Notes under the pieces: model-generated | Databases searched by the model: none | Told to the model about the DNA's origin: nothing | The model's input: only the letters and a program-made list of their open reading frames with translations | Shown: in pieces, positions 31,448 to 38,697 of the stretch | Numbering within the stretch: position 1 is the first letter of the stretch | Layout: each line of letters opens with the position of its first letter | Assembly (NCBI GenBank): GCA_964610885.1 | Contig: CAZSWR010000027.1 | Location: forward strand, 1 to 38,697 | Direction: 5' to 3' | Length of the DNA stretch: 38,697 bases | From: CAZSWR01 sp964610885 | Lineage (GTDB): Bacteria > Bacteroidota > Ignavibacteria > Kapaibacteriales > UBA2268 | Made by a program: the position numbers and the translations under genes

Positions 31448-34400
31448 ATGACAATCGACAGCAGAAAAATGAAAGATACAAATACCAAATTTGAACCAAA
31501 TACTGAGCTGTTCCGGGAGATATTCAATCGGGACACGAGGCCGATAGCCATAATCAACTCTTCTTCGCCCAGGATCTTGGTCGGGCGCAACGAAGCTTTC
31601 GTGGCTGCCTTCGGGCCTGAACTTTCGTTTCCCGGATCGGAAATTCCGCAACCAGAGCTGCCCGGCGAAGAGAATCCACTGGCCCTCGCTTTCCGGGCCG
31701 CCAGCGCAGAATCCGAAATCGATTTACGCAGCGCCGGCGGGGCGACCCGCAGGTACAGTGTTCGGGCAATTGATTGCGAAGGCCAAACGGCACTGATCTT
31801 CGAGGACGTAACAGACGCGCGGACGCTCAGCGAGACGCTTGAAGTGTTCCAGAAAGCAATCCGGGAGTACCCAGGTGGAGTGATATGGACAGACGAAAAT
31901 AATAGAGTCGTCTTTGCAAACGATACGGTGCTGAACTATTCAGAGATGAGCGAAGACGAAATGGTTGGGATCAATCCCGACGATTTCAAGAATGCCCTTA
32001 TCACCGGCGAAGAGCCTCATGCGGTAAACACGAAATACTTCGCCGATTTCACGTCGAAAAGCGGGGCCAAAGTACCCGTCGAGGTGGATAGGATTCACTA
32101 TTCCAAGCCCGATGCTTTTTCGTACCGCTTGCCGTTCGGGCCGGGCAGCAAACGATACGCTGCCACGATTGCCGGGGCGAAAGCTTTGAACATATACTTC
32201 TTCCGAAATGCCAGCGAATTTGTTGCCCGTGGGGACGCTTTGGCTCGCTCCAGAGAGCAGAATGAATCCCTTCTACGTAACTTGCAAGGCATCGCTTACC
32301 GATGCTCGCACACAGGCAATTGCGGAATCGAATGGATGAGCGAAGGAGCCTTGGGGCTGACCGGCTATCGGCCCGAAGAATTCATCGTGGAGGGCAGCAT
32401 CGAATACAATTCACTTATTCACAAAGACGACCTCGCCGGCGTCCAAGCGAAATTCGATGAATGTTTCGTCTCAAAGCAACCGTTCAATGCCGAATACAGG
32501 ATAATTACCCGAGACGGCCAGCAAAAATGGGTGCTCGAACGCAGCAAACCCATTATCTCGCACGATGGCCAGATAACCGGCATCGAAGGCTTCATTATTG
32601 ATATTACCGAAAAGAAAGAACACGAAGGCCGGATCCTGCTTTCCAACCGGCTGTACCAAATGCTGAGCAATACTAATCAGGCAGTCGTCCGCATCAGGGA
32701 CAAAGCCGAACTGTTTGGCGAGATTTGCAGAATCGCTTGCGACGACGGGCAATACTCTGGCGCCTTCATTGCGCTCCTGGACGAATTCACAGACGACGTG
32801 AATTTGGAGGCATACGCAACCAAATCAAATTGCAAATGGGAGAAATTTGCCCTGACGATGAACGACCTGCACGATGTTCTATTCGAAAAAGACAAGTTTT
32901 ACACTGCTAACTCCGCCAGCCAATTCTCACCGAACAATCCATTGAGGGAATTCCTTCTGGAGAATGGGTTCGGCTCTTTTGCTGCCTTCCAGGTTACGAT
33001 GTTTGACCACGTGGTGGGCGTGTTCGCCGTGGCGAACCAAGGTGATTACGAATTCTGCCAGGATGAACTGAAACTGCTGCACGAATTGGCGATCGACGTT
33101 TCGTTCGCGCTCGAATTCCTGATTATCGAGGAAGAAAGGCAAAACGTGGCCACAGAGCTGCACTCGGTTGCCGAAATGTTCAAAGTGGTTACCGAACACA
33201 CAGGCCATCTGATTTTTGATTTCGACGTGCTTTCGGACAAAGTTGCATGGAGCGGCGCCATAAAAAGTGTTACCGGATACGAACCGCACGAGTTTTTCAT
33301 ATTTACAATAAAAGATTGGTTCTCGATGATCCACCCGGACGATCAGGAAAATGTACGCGCGGAATTGAAGAAAGCAACCGACAACAAAGAGAACTATTTA
33401 ATAACATACCGATTCAGGACGAAAACCGGTAACTACATCTATGCCGAGGACATCGGCACATTCGAGTACGACGAAAACGGGCTGGCAATCAGGATGCTCG
33501 GTGTGATCAAAGACGTAACGAAGCGCAAACTAATGGAAATTAAATTCCAGGAAAGCGAACAGCGATTGCGTACTCTGATCAATTCTACGCCCGATATAAT
33601 CTGCTTCAAAGATGGCGAAGGGCGTTGGTTGGCCGCAAACGATGCCGATATCGAACTGTTCCAGCTCAAAGGCGTCGATTACGTCGGCAAAACCGATTTC
33701 GACCTTGCCGAATTCACTCACCCAATGTACCGCGATGCCTTCCTCGGTTGCGTCGAATCCGATAATCGCACATGGGAATCCGGTACTGCAACCCAAACCG
33801 AAGAAACGATTCCCATTTCCGAAACAGATGCGAAAGTGTACGACGTCATTAAAGTCCCGGTGTACAATGAAGACGGCTCTCGGAAGGGGCTTGTGGTCTT
33901 GGGCAGGGACATCACAAGAAGGAAAAAGGCCGAAACGAAACTGAATTATCAAACAGAGTTCTTGAATAAAGTTATCGAGAATTTGCCAATTGGCCTATAC
34001 GCTCGCGATGCGGCCAATGAATACGAACACACGATCTGGAATGCGAAAATCGAAAAAATGTTTGGTATGGAGCGCGAGATGGTGTTGGGGAAAAATCTTA
34101 GCAAACTCATTACGCCTGCAATGGCAGAGCTATACACTGATTCGGACAGGGCAGTTATGCTCGGCGGATCCCCGGTGGACCTTCCATATGAAATAATCAA
34201 TTTCGGAAGCGGACGATTCGAATGCCATACCATCAAGGTTCCTATTTATAAGCCAAATGGCGAACCGGATACCATACTTGGAATTGTCGAAGACATTAGC
34301 GAAAGGCTTAAAGCGCAAAAAATACAGGAGTTGGTCTATTCCATAGCGAAGGCATCCATCGTTACGAAAGATACAGGCGAGTTATATAGAATTATCCAAG

Positions 34401-35662
34401 CGGAACTATCCGAAATCATGGATACCACGAATTTCTTTATCGCGCTCTACAACAAAGACGCACACACGCTTTCGCTGCAATACATGCAAGACCAAAAGGA
34501 CCATTTCGATGTATTCCCGGCCGGAAAGACCATCAGCGCAATTGTAATCGGCCGCAAGGAATCGCTGTTGCTGAAAACTGCCGATATGGTCAAACTCGAA
34601 GAGGATGGCTTGGTGGACAGCGTCGGGTCGATGAGCGCGTGCTGGCTCGGGGTTCCTTTGCTGCTCAATGGCGAGGCTATCGGGTTGATTGTCGTCCAAA
34701 GCTATGAAGACGAAAACGCATACAACGACGAACACAAACGGATTCTGGAATTCATTTCGAGCCAAGTCGCCATCTCGATCACCAAGAAGAGGGCAGAAGA
34801 CGAACTGTTTGCGCTCAATATGGAGCTTGAGGAGCGAGTGGCCGAACGTACCAAACAGGTCGAGGACGCAATGATCGAACTCAAATACGAGAACGAGGAG
34901 AGGCGGCGCACACAAGAGGAACTCTACGAAGCGAAGAACGAACTTTCTATTGCACTGACGAAAGAAATCGAACTCAACGAGTTGAAGAATCGTTTTATTT
35001 CGATGGTTTCGCACGAATACCGGACGCCTCTGACCGTTATTCTCTCGTCGTCCTACCTGATCGAAGCGGCCTTCAAAAAACAAGATGCGGGCGTGTTCGC
35101 GAAATATACGAACCTGATACAAAGCTCGGTTGCAAATATGACGAAGCTGCTCGAAGACGTGCTCTTCATGGGCAAAGTATATTCCGGCAAGCTCAACAGC
35201 ACGTTCAATCAATTCAACCTTAGCGACCTTTTGGCAACCATTATCGAAGAGATTCGCGCAATCGATAGGGGAGAGCACACAATCAGCCACTTGTCCCAAC
35301 AAGAGAAATCGTTCATTGACGCCGACGAGAAGCTAATTCACCAAATCGTTTTGAACCTGCTCTCGAACGCTTGCAAATACTCTCCATCGGGTTCGGAAAT
35401 CATTGTCGAATCCTTCGAGCGCGACGACGATATTTGCATTGCCGTGGCCGATTCGGGGATCGGTATCCCGCAGGACGAATTGGACAAACTCTTCGAGCCA
35501 TTCCACAGGTTGACTAACGTCGGGACAATCCCCGGCACCGGCCTCGGGCTTTCGATTGTCAAAAACTGTGTGGACGCGCTCGGCGGAGAAATCAAGGTGG
35601 ACAGCCGAATGGACGAGGGCACCCGGTTCGTGGTGATCCTGCCTCGGGCATCGGGAGAATAA
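31448..35662 (+). CDS. Giant PAS/GAF sensor histidine kinase (paralogue)
   Basis: 1404 residues if it starts at ATG 31448; a farther in-frame ATG at 31286 adds 54 residues without kinase-like sequence, and ATG 31469 is also possible. No signal peptide or membrane helix. Approximate order: PAS-like (20-120), PAS (130-235), PAS (270-395), GAF (405-570), PAS (575-695), PAS (703-825), PAS (835-955), GAF (958-1115), coiled coil (1115-1175), HisKA (1178-1245) with His1189 in SMVSHEYRTPLT, and HATPase (about 1290-1400) with NLLSNACKYSP, DSGIGIP and GTGLGLSIVKN. From the coiled coil onward it is closely similar to the kinase at 15955, so the two are paralogues with different sensor arrays. No receiver gene is nearby, so it is an orphan kinase that may use the receiver at 19699 (inference). 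Confidence 0.92.
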   Translation: MTIDSRKMKDTNTKFEPNTELFREIFNRDTRPIAIINSSSPRILVGRNEAFVAAFGPELSFPGSEIPQPELPGEENPLALAFRAASAESEIDLRSAGGATRRYSVRAIDCEGQTALIFEDVTDARTLSETLEVFQKAIREYPGGVIWTDENNRVVFANDTVLNYSEMSEDEMVGINPDDFKNALITGEEPHAVNTKYFADFTSKSGAKVPVEVDRIHYSKPDAFSYRLPFGPGSKRYAATIAGAKALNIYFFRNASEFVARGDALARSREQNESLLRNLQGIAYRCSHTGNCGIEWMSEGALGLTGYRPEEFIVEGSIEYNSLIHKDDLAGVQAKFDECFVSKQPFNAEYRIITRDGQQKWVLERSKPIISHDGQITGIEGFIIDITEKKEHEGRILLSNRLYQMLSNTNQAVVRIRDKAELFGEICRIACDDGQYSGAFIALLDEFTDDVNLEAYATKSNCKWEKFALTMNDLHDVLFEKDKFYTANSASQFSPNNPLREFLLENGFGSFAAFQVTMFDHVVGVFAVANQGDYEFCQDELKLLHELAIDVSFALEFLIIEEERQNVATELHSVAEMFKVVTEHTGHLIFDFDVLSDKVAWSGAIKSVTGYEPHEFFIFTIKDWFSMIHPDDQENVRAELKKATDNKENYLITYRFRTKTGNYIYAEDIGTFEYDENGLAIRMLGVIKDVTKRKLMEIKFQESEQRLRTLINSTPDIICFKDGEGRWLAANDADIELFQLKGVDYVGKTDFDLAEFTHPMYRDAFLGCVESDNRTWESGTATQTEETIPISETDAKVYDVIKVPVYNEDGSRKGLVVLGRDITRRKKAETKLNYQTEFLNKVIENLPIGLYARDAANEYEHTIWNAKIEKMFGMEREMVLGKNLSKLITPAMAELYTDSDRAVMLGGSPVDLPYEIINFGSGRFECHTIKVPIYKPNGEPDTILGIVEDISERLKAQKIQELVYSIAKASIVTKDTGELYRIIQAELSEIMDTTNFFIALYNKDAHTLSLQYMQDQKDHFDVFPAGKTISAIVIGRKESLLLKTADMVKLEEDGLVDSVGSMSACWLGVPLLLNGEAIGLIVVQSYEDENAYNDEHKRILEFISSQVAISITKKRAEDELFALNMELEERVAERTKQVEDAMIELKYENEERRRTQEELYEAKNELSIALTKEIELNELKNRFISMVSHEYRTPLTVILSSSYLIEAAFKKQDAGVFAKYTNLIQSSVANMTKLLEDVLFMGKVYSGKLNSTFNQFNLSDLLATIIEEIRAIDRGEHTISHLSQQEKSFIDADEKLIHQIVLNLLSNACKYSPSGSEIIVESFERDDDICIAVADSGIGIPQDELDKLFEPFHRLTNVGTIPGTGLGLSIVKNCVDALGGEIKVDSRMDEGTRFVVILPRASGE

Positions 35663-36119
35663 GCGATTTCCAAACCCGTCCGAGGACTTGTTGATGAGAT
35701 GATGTGATGATTGTATTTCAAGAAAGTGGTACTACCATTTGAAATGGTAGTACCACTCTATCTCTATACATATCATATATTTACATTCTCATCCATGCCA
35801 AGGAGGGGTGCCCGAATGGCGGGGTGGTTATCAAGGATCTTGGACCTTCCGAAGGTTAATGCCTCAGTGCCTATTGTGTATGCCTTAGGTGCTAAAACCT
35901 TCGGAAGGTTGGGGCATACAATTCGTATTTGCTTAATATGTGAGAAACCAAAATACTTTTTGCATATAAAAGAACCAATCGCTATATTTGTATCATTGAA
36001 ATCTATTTTATATGCCGGAAATGATATAAGTAATTTGATGTAGTGAAACTCAAAGAAGCATGGCACTCGGTACGTTTGGAATCAATCAATAAATTATTCT
36101 TGAATTTGCTAAACTTTAA
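35663..36119. other. Intergenic region with hairpin element copy B
   Basis: CAAACCCGTCCGAGG at 35671 is a fragment of the GTAGGGG family. The element at 35720-35858 follows. At about 35850-35910 two palindromes, ACCTTCCGAAGGT and AACCTTCGGAAGGTT, bracket a stretch with repeated ATGCC words. No gene. Confidence 0.6.
35720..35858. repeat. 140-bp hairpin repeat element, copy B
   Basis: Perfect 14-bp stem, 3-nt loop (35726-35756: GTGGTACTACCATT, loop TGA, AATGGTAGTACCAC), then the same ordered parts as copy A at 10410: AT-rich stretch, GCCAAGGAGGGGTGCCCGAA, GGCGGGG, TATCAAGGATCTTGGACC. Compared with copy A the stem has a matched C-G to T-A change that keeps pairing. It lies downstream of the kinase stop, as copy A lies downstream of a stop. 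Confidence 0.75.
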
Positions 36120-36150
36120 TTTGATTTGTTTAGGCGTTTGATTATTTTTG
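36120..36150 (+). promoter_or_regulatory. Perfect Bacteroidota-type promoter of the toxin-antitoxin pair
   Basis: TTTG at 36120-36123, exactly 19 nt, then TATTTTTG at 36143-36150. The leader to the ATG at 36178 is short (about 20 nt). Direct TTTGATT words in and around the promoter (36120, 36137, 36147) could be operator half-sites. Confidence 0.65.
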
Positions 36151-36177
36151 ATTTCAACAATTAGAAGGAAATGAAAA

Positions 36178-36384
36178 ATGATTACAATAGATAAAGAAAA
36201 GGTCCACATACCTCGGAAAACTTGGGATAGGATTAGCAAGGACGACTACTACAGAGAACTAATCGAAACGCTGATCGATAGCGAAGATTTACTGGATGCT
36301 CAGGAGTCCGATAGCGAGTTTGTTAGCCTGAGGGATTACGATCGGAAACGCAAAAATGCAGAAGTACACCGTAAATCTAAATAA
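36178..36384 (+). CDS. Putative antitoxin of a RelE-type module
   Basis: 68 residues from ATG 36178, with an AAGGAAATGAAAA purine stretch before it. It begins with a short beta strand (ITIDKEKVHIP) followed by acidic helices (RELIETLIDSEDLLDAQ) and a basic C-terminal tail. The size, the acidic middle and the 29-bp overlap with the RelE-like gene fit a type II antitoxin that neutralises the toxin by wrapping around it. I do not recognise a named antitoxin family, and no ribbon-helix-helix or HTH is obvious. Probably autoregulates the promoter at 36120. Confidence 0.75.
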   Translation: MITIDKEKVHIPRKTWDRISKDDYYRELIETLIDSEDLLDAQESDSEFVSLRDYDRKRKNAEVHRKSK

Positions 36385-36619
36385 ACAGTCCGGGGCTTTC
36401 TTGGATAAAATTTCCCGAGGCAAGTACTCAATTCTTCTCGGGAAGTTGCTCGAATTGGAAAACGAGCCAAGGCCACCCGGTTGCAGAAAGCTGAACGTAA
36501 TGGACGGCTATCGCATTCGATATGGCGATTACAGAGTACTCTATACGATTGATGACGAATCCAAACAAATGTTTATATATAAAATCGATCACAGGAAGGA
36601 CGTATATAGAAAGAAATAG
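36356..36619 (+). CDS. RelE/ParE family toxin (putative mRNA interferase)
   Basis: 87 residues from ATG 36356, typical length. It has the RelE fold signature: N-terminal strand (KYTVNLNKQ), two helices (KISRGKYSILLGKLLEL), then GYRIRYGDYRVLYTID (51-66) and the C-terminal strand with FIYKIDHRKDVYRKK. Arg53, Arg55 and Arg60 and the terminal HRKDVY are the usual substrate-contacting positions, so activity (ribosome-dependent mRNA cleavage) is plausible. It overlaps the antitoxin gene by 29 bp in another frame, indicating coupled translation. A GC-rich terminator lies 90 bp downstream. Confidence 0.88.
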   Translation: MQKYTVNLNKQSGAFLDKISRGKYSILLGKLLELENEPRPPGCRKLNVMDGYRIRYGDYRVLYTIDDESKQMFIYKIDHRKDVYRKK

Positions 36620-36709
36620 ACTAATTTGAAATAAATGTAAGCGTAGTCTTACTTGACGTTCTTCACAGAAAACGACCAATTTTAAGATAGTTGAACGAAA
36701 GAAAGGACT

Positions 36710-36729
36710 CGCCCCGATTGGGGCGTTTT
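36710..36729 (+). terminator. Rho-independent terminator of the toxin-antitoxin operon
   Basis: CGCCCC (36710-36715), loop GATT, GGGGCG (36720-36725), then TTTT and a pyrimidine-rich stretch. Confidence 0.8.
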
Positions 36730-36800
36730 CCTTTATGTTTCTTGGGCAGTGTTTGGCGATACCTCTGATTAGGGCATAAATGTGAAAATGGCCTTTTTTT

Positions 36801-36845
36801 ATTGTCTGAACTTTGATTTATCTGATTTTTTTGATTTCCTTGATT
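36801..36845 (-). repeat. AATCA-phased repeat block (inverted copy)
   Basis: The reverse complement reads AATCA words at about 9-bp steps and ends AGTTCAGACAAT, as at 10716-10760 and 37133-37177. The spacer words differ, so period and ends are conserved more than the middle. Confidence 0.6.
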
Positions 36846-36864
36846 ACATAAGGTATTTGAATCT

Positions 36865-36890
36865 GGCTCATCGCTATTCTGAGTGGGTTA
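36865..36890. repeat. GGCTCATCGCT phrase, third copy
   Basis: GGCTCATCGCTATTCTGAGT and GGGT follow here; copies at 7884-7908 and 29532-29556 differ at a few positions. Function unknown. Confidence 0.5.
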
Positions 36891-37041
36891 ATGAAAACTG
36901 ACTTAAAGGGAGAAGCATTTCAAGACTAACGAGCGTACGACTCGAAGATGTTTTTGTCATTTCCTCGAGAAGGCGGGAATCTCCTCTTTTTTCAATATAT
37001 TACATGCCTTATAAAGTTTATATGGGTCAACTAATTACAAA

Positions 37042-37067
37042 GGACGGGTTTGGAACCCGCCCCTACA
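37042..37067 (-). repeat. GTAGGGG-type palindromic repeat
   Basis: GGACGGGTT, loop TGG, AACCCGCCC, CTACA; near-identical to 10675-10700. Confidence 0.7.
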
Positions 37068-37091
37068 ATATCTGCATGCCTTTGGCGAAAA

Positions 37092-37114
37092 GGGCACGGC
37101 GTGCCGTGCCCCTA
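37092..37114 (-). repeat. GTAGGGG-type palindrome, GCACGGC stem
   Basis: GGGCACGGC, GT, GCCGTGCCC, then CTAC; the stem is the same word as at 3394-3409. Two different stem words thus sit 25 bp apart here. Confidence 0.7.
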
Positions 37115-37120
37115 CAATGA

Positions 37121-37187
37121 TTTCACATGTTCCAATCACAATAATCAAACGAATCATATTAATCACAGTTCAGACAATCATCACATC
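37121..37187. repeat. AATCA-phased repeat block, second forward copy
   Basis: Nearly identical to 10704-10768, starting TTTCACAT and ending CAGTTCAGACAATCATCACATC. As at 10.7 kb it directly follows a GTAGGGG palindrome, so the two units travel together. Confidence 0.7.
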
Positions 37188-37199
37188 GAACCGAACGGC

Positions 37200-38591
37200 T
37201 TATTTCACGTTTTTGTCCATCCAGTTCACGATTTCGTCCAGGAAGCCGGGGACGAATTCTTTCTTCATCGTCGCGTACTCGCTTACCTTGCCTGTCTCGG
37301 TGTAGAGGAACAGGTGGTTCGAATTGGGAATGATTTTGTACGTGTAGTTCTTCTTGCCTTTTTCGTTAATCATTTTCTCGATAATCGGCACGTTCAGCGC
37401 GGCGGGCACTTGGTTGTCCTTGCCGCCATAGAGAGCCAGCAGCGGGCAGTTTGCCTTCTCGAAATCGGCGAGCGGGTCGTATTCGAGGAATAACTTGAAC
37501 CATTTGTTGTTGGTCTGGTTGATCTGGGCTTTTATCTCCATTTTGGATTTATTCAACAAAGAATCGCTGACGCCTTCCGGATGGCTTTTCTCGAGGTCTG
37601 CCCGAGACTCTTCGAGCACTCGCGTTTCGAGTTCGGCCCATGTGAGTTTGCCCTTGATGGCATCAAAAAACATACTTTGAATCTCGGTTTGCTTTTTGAC
37701 TTCGTCGTCGGTGGCGCCTTCGGCAATTGCGATCAAACGGCCCTGCTCGGAAAGGATTTTCTCGCCCGAGACGGCAGGCCCGCCCAAAGTGATTGCAAAT
37801 GCAACATCGGTCGAGCGCGCGGCGTTGATAATTGCGATAAGTCCGCCCTCGCTGTGCCCGAGTATTCCGATCTTCCGAGGATTAATGTCGCTCTGCGTTT
37901 GCAGGAATTTAACTACGGCCAGCGCGTCGTCCGCATAGTCCATCGAAGTGGGGTCGTTGCCGGCGGGCGCTGTGGATTCGGCAAAACCGCGGTCGTCGTA
38001 GCGCAGCACTGCATATCCCGCCAGGGTCAGCCGTTCGGCAATTACCTCGAAGGGCCGGAAACCGAAAAGCTCTTCGTTTCTGTCCTGAAGTCCGCTGCCG
38101 GTAACCAACACCACGGCGGGGAAGTTGCTGCCCTTGAGCGGCGTCGTGAGCGTACCGGCCAGCTTGAAGCCATCGCGTTGGATGGTAACCTCGCGTGAGT
38201 TGTACTCGTGAGCTTTGAATTCAAGAATTGGTTCTTCCGCCTTTGCCAAATAAAATTTACCCTTGACGCCTTGCTGCTCGAAATCGCCCGAGATCGTGTC
38301 GCCGGAGACTTTGCCATTGAAATGCGCCACGTTGCCTTTCATCAGGATCATATCGAACTTGATTGCGTTGCCGGTTTGGCCCACGTTGCTGAGAGCGAAT
38401 CCTTTGAGTCCCTGCTGGGGTATGCTGATTTTCCCGGTAAGCGCGCCGTCCTTTGTGGCGAAGTTTGCGATGAGCTTCAGTTTCATCGACATTGCATCGA
38501 GTTCGCCCTCCCATCTACCGCTAATGAATTGCGAGAAAGCCGGCACGGACAAGGCAAGAAATAAAGCTAAAAGAGTTGCAAATCGTTTCAT
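37200..38591 (-). CDS. Secreted alpha/beta hydrolase with N-terminal beta domain
   Basis: 463 residues from ATG 38591, chosen over ATG 38606 because an AAGGAA lies just upstream of it and the signal peptide starts there (MKRFATLLALFLALSVPAFS). After the signal a beta-rich domain (about 22-125) with repeated GxWEGELD/GKVSGDTISG patterns precedes an alpha/beta hydrolase domain (about 135-463). The catalytic triad is visible: nucleophile Ser247 in GHSEGG, Asp392 in YGGKDNQV and His426 in NSNHLF; the oxyanion region is VTGSGLQDRN (163-172). A cap region is at about 280-370. It is a periplasmic or surface esterase/peptidase-like hydrolase, with no specific substrate visible. Single gene; the spacer upstream to the window edge is AT-rich. 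Confidence 0.9.
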   Translation of the reverse strand: MKRFATLLALFLALSVPAFSQFISGRWEGELDAMSMKLKLIANFATKDGALTGKISIPQQGLKGFALSNVGQTGNAIKFDMILMKGNVAHFNGKVSGDTISGDFEQQGVKGKFYLAKAEEPILEFKAHEYNSREVTIQRDGFKLAGTLTTPLKGSNFPAVVLVTGSGLQDRNEELFGFRPFEVIAERLTLAGYAVLRYDDRGFAESTAPAGNDPTSMDYADDALAVVKFLQTQSDINPRKIGILGHSEGGLIAIINAARSTDVAFAITLGGPAVSGEKILSEQGRLIAIAEGATDDEVKKQTEIQSMFFDAIKGKLTWAELETRVLEESRADLEKSHPEGVSDSLLNKSKMEIKAQINQTNNKWFKLFLEYDPLADFEKANCPLLALYGGKDNQVPAALNVPIIEKMINEKGKKNYTYKIIPNSNHLFLYTETGKVSEYATMKKEFVPGFLDEIVNWMDKNVK

Positions 38592-38697
38592 TCCGTTTCC
38601 TTCCATTTGTTTTCTAAGTATGTTTGCATAAGTCTATAAAATTAGTTAATTTTAATTTTCTATAAACGTAGAAAAAGGAATTTAAGTTTCATTATTT

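Noticed and set aside
37050..37493. A 147-codon plus-strand frame crossing repeats into the hydrolase gene
   Set aside because: The second half is antisense to the catalytic hydrolase and the first half is repeat sequence.

Overview
The window looks like a metagenome-assembled scaffold from the Bacteroidota/Chlorobiota (FCB) group; the lineage (Kapabacteria- or Ignavibacteria-like) is a guess. Evidence: two secreted proteins end in type IX secretion (T9SS) sorting domains; several genes are preceded by Bacteroidota-type promoters (TTTG, 19-20 nt, TAnnTTTG) and mostly weak Shine-Dalgarno sites; families common in that group occur (DUF1573, BatA/VWA, CBM9-DUF5916 outer-membrane proteins, ASH/choice-of-anchor-D repeat proteins). 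Genes are moderately GC-rich; the long intergenic spacers are AT-rich and full of repeats.

Layout. 1-3083: 3' end of a giant PKD/ASH adhesin-like T9SS protein, then a 100-N gap flanked by the same 55 bp on both sides, so the gap is probably spurious. 3.7-6.5 kb: a small lipoprotein and a CBM9/DUF5916 beta-barrel protein. 6.57-7.78 kb: a complete IS630-family element with 25-bp inverted repeats, flanking TA dinucleotides and a transposase split by a -1 frameshift at an A8 run. 8.6-12.8 kb: long-chain acyl-CoA ligase and, convergent to it, thrS with a strong terminator. 13.3-15.5 kb: a second T9SS cargo protein. 15.9-20.1 kb: a soluble multi-PAS/GAF hybrid-like sensor kinase (no receiver of its own) with an adjacent stand-alone receiver. 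20.3-22.7 kb: CDF metal transporter and PduO-type cobalamin adenosyltransferase, divergent from a DUF1573 protein. 22.7-23.8 kb: a 1.2-kb repeat island. 23.9-29.5 kb: BatA/VWA protein, then a tight cluster of a small protein, CPBP protease, TPR protein and LptF/LptG permease, suggesting an envelope function. 30.1-30.8 kb: DUF5714 protein. 31.4-35.7 kb: a second giant PAS/GAF histidine kinase, paralogous to the first in its kinase core. 36.2-36.6 kb: a RelE-type toxin-antitoxin pair. 37.2-38.6 kb: secreted alpha/beta hydrolase.

The most unusual content is in the spacers: several unrelated families of short palindromic or inverted-repeat elements recur, sometimes in the same order. They include GTAGGGG-edged palindromes, a 140-bp element whose 14-bp hairpin shows a compensatory base-pair change between copies, AATCA-phased blocks, a MITE-like family of about 230-340 bp, and ACCGC-GTA-GCGGT palindromes. 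I found no CRISPR array, tRNA, rRNA or recognisable defence island, and no clearly new multi-gene system. The best candidates for undescribed biology are the repeat families, the small antitoxin, and the CPBP-TPR-LptG gene cluster.
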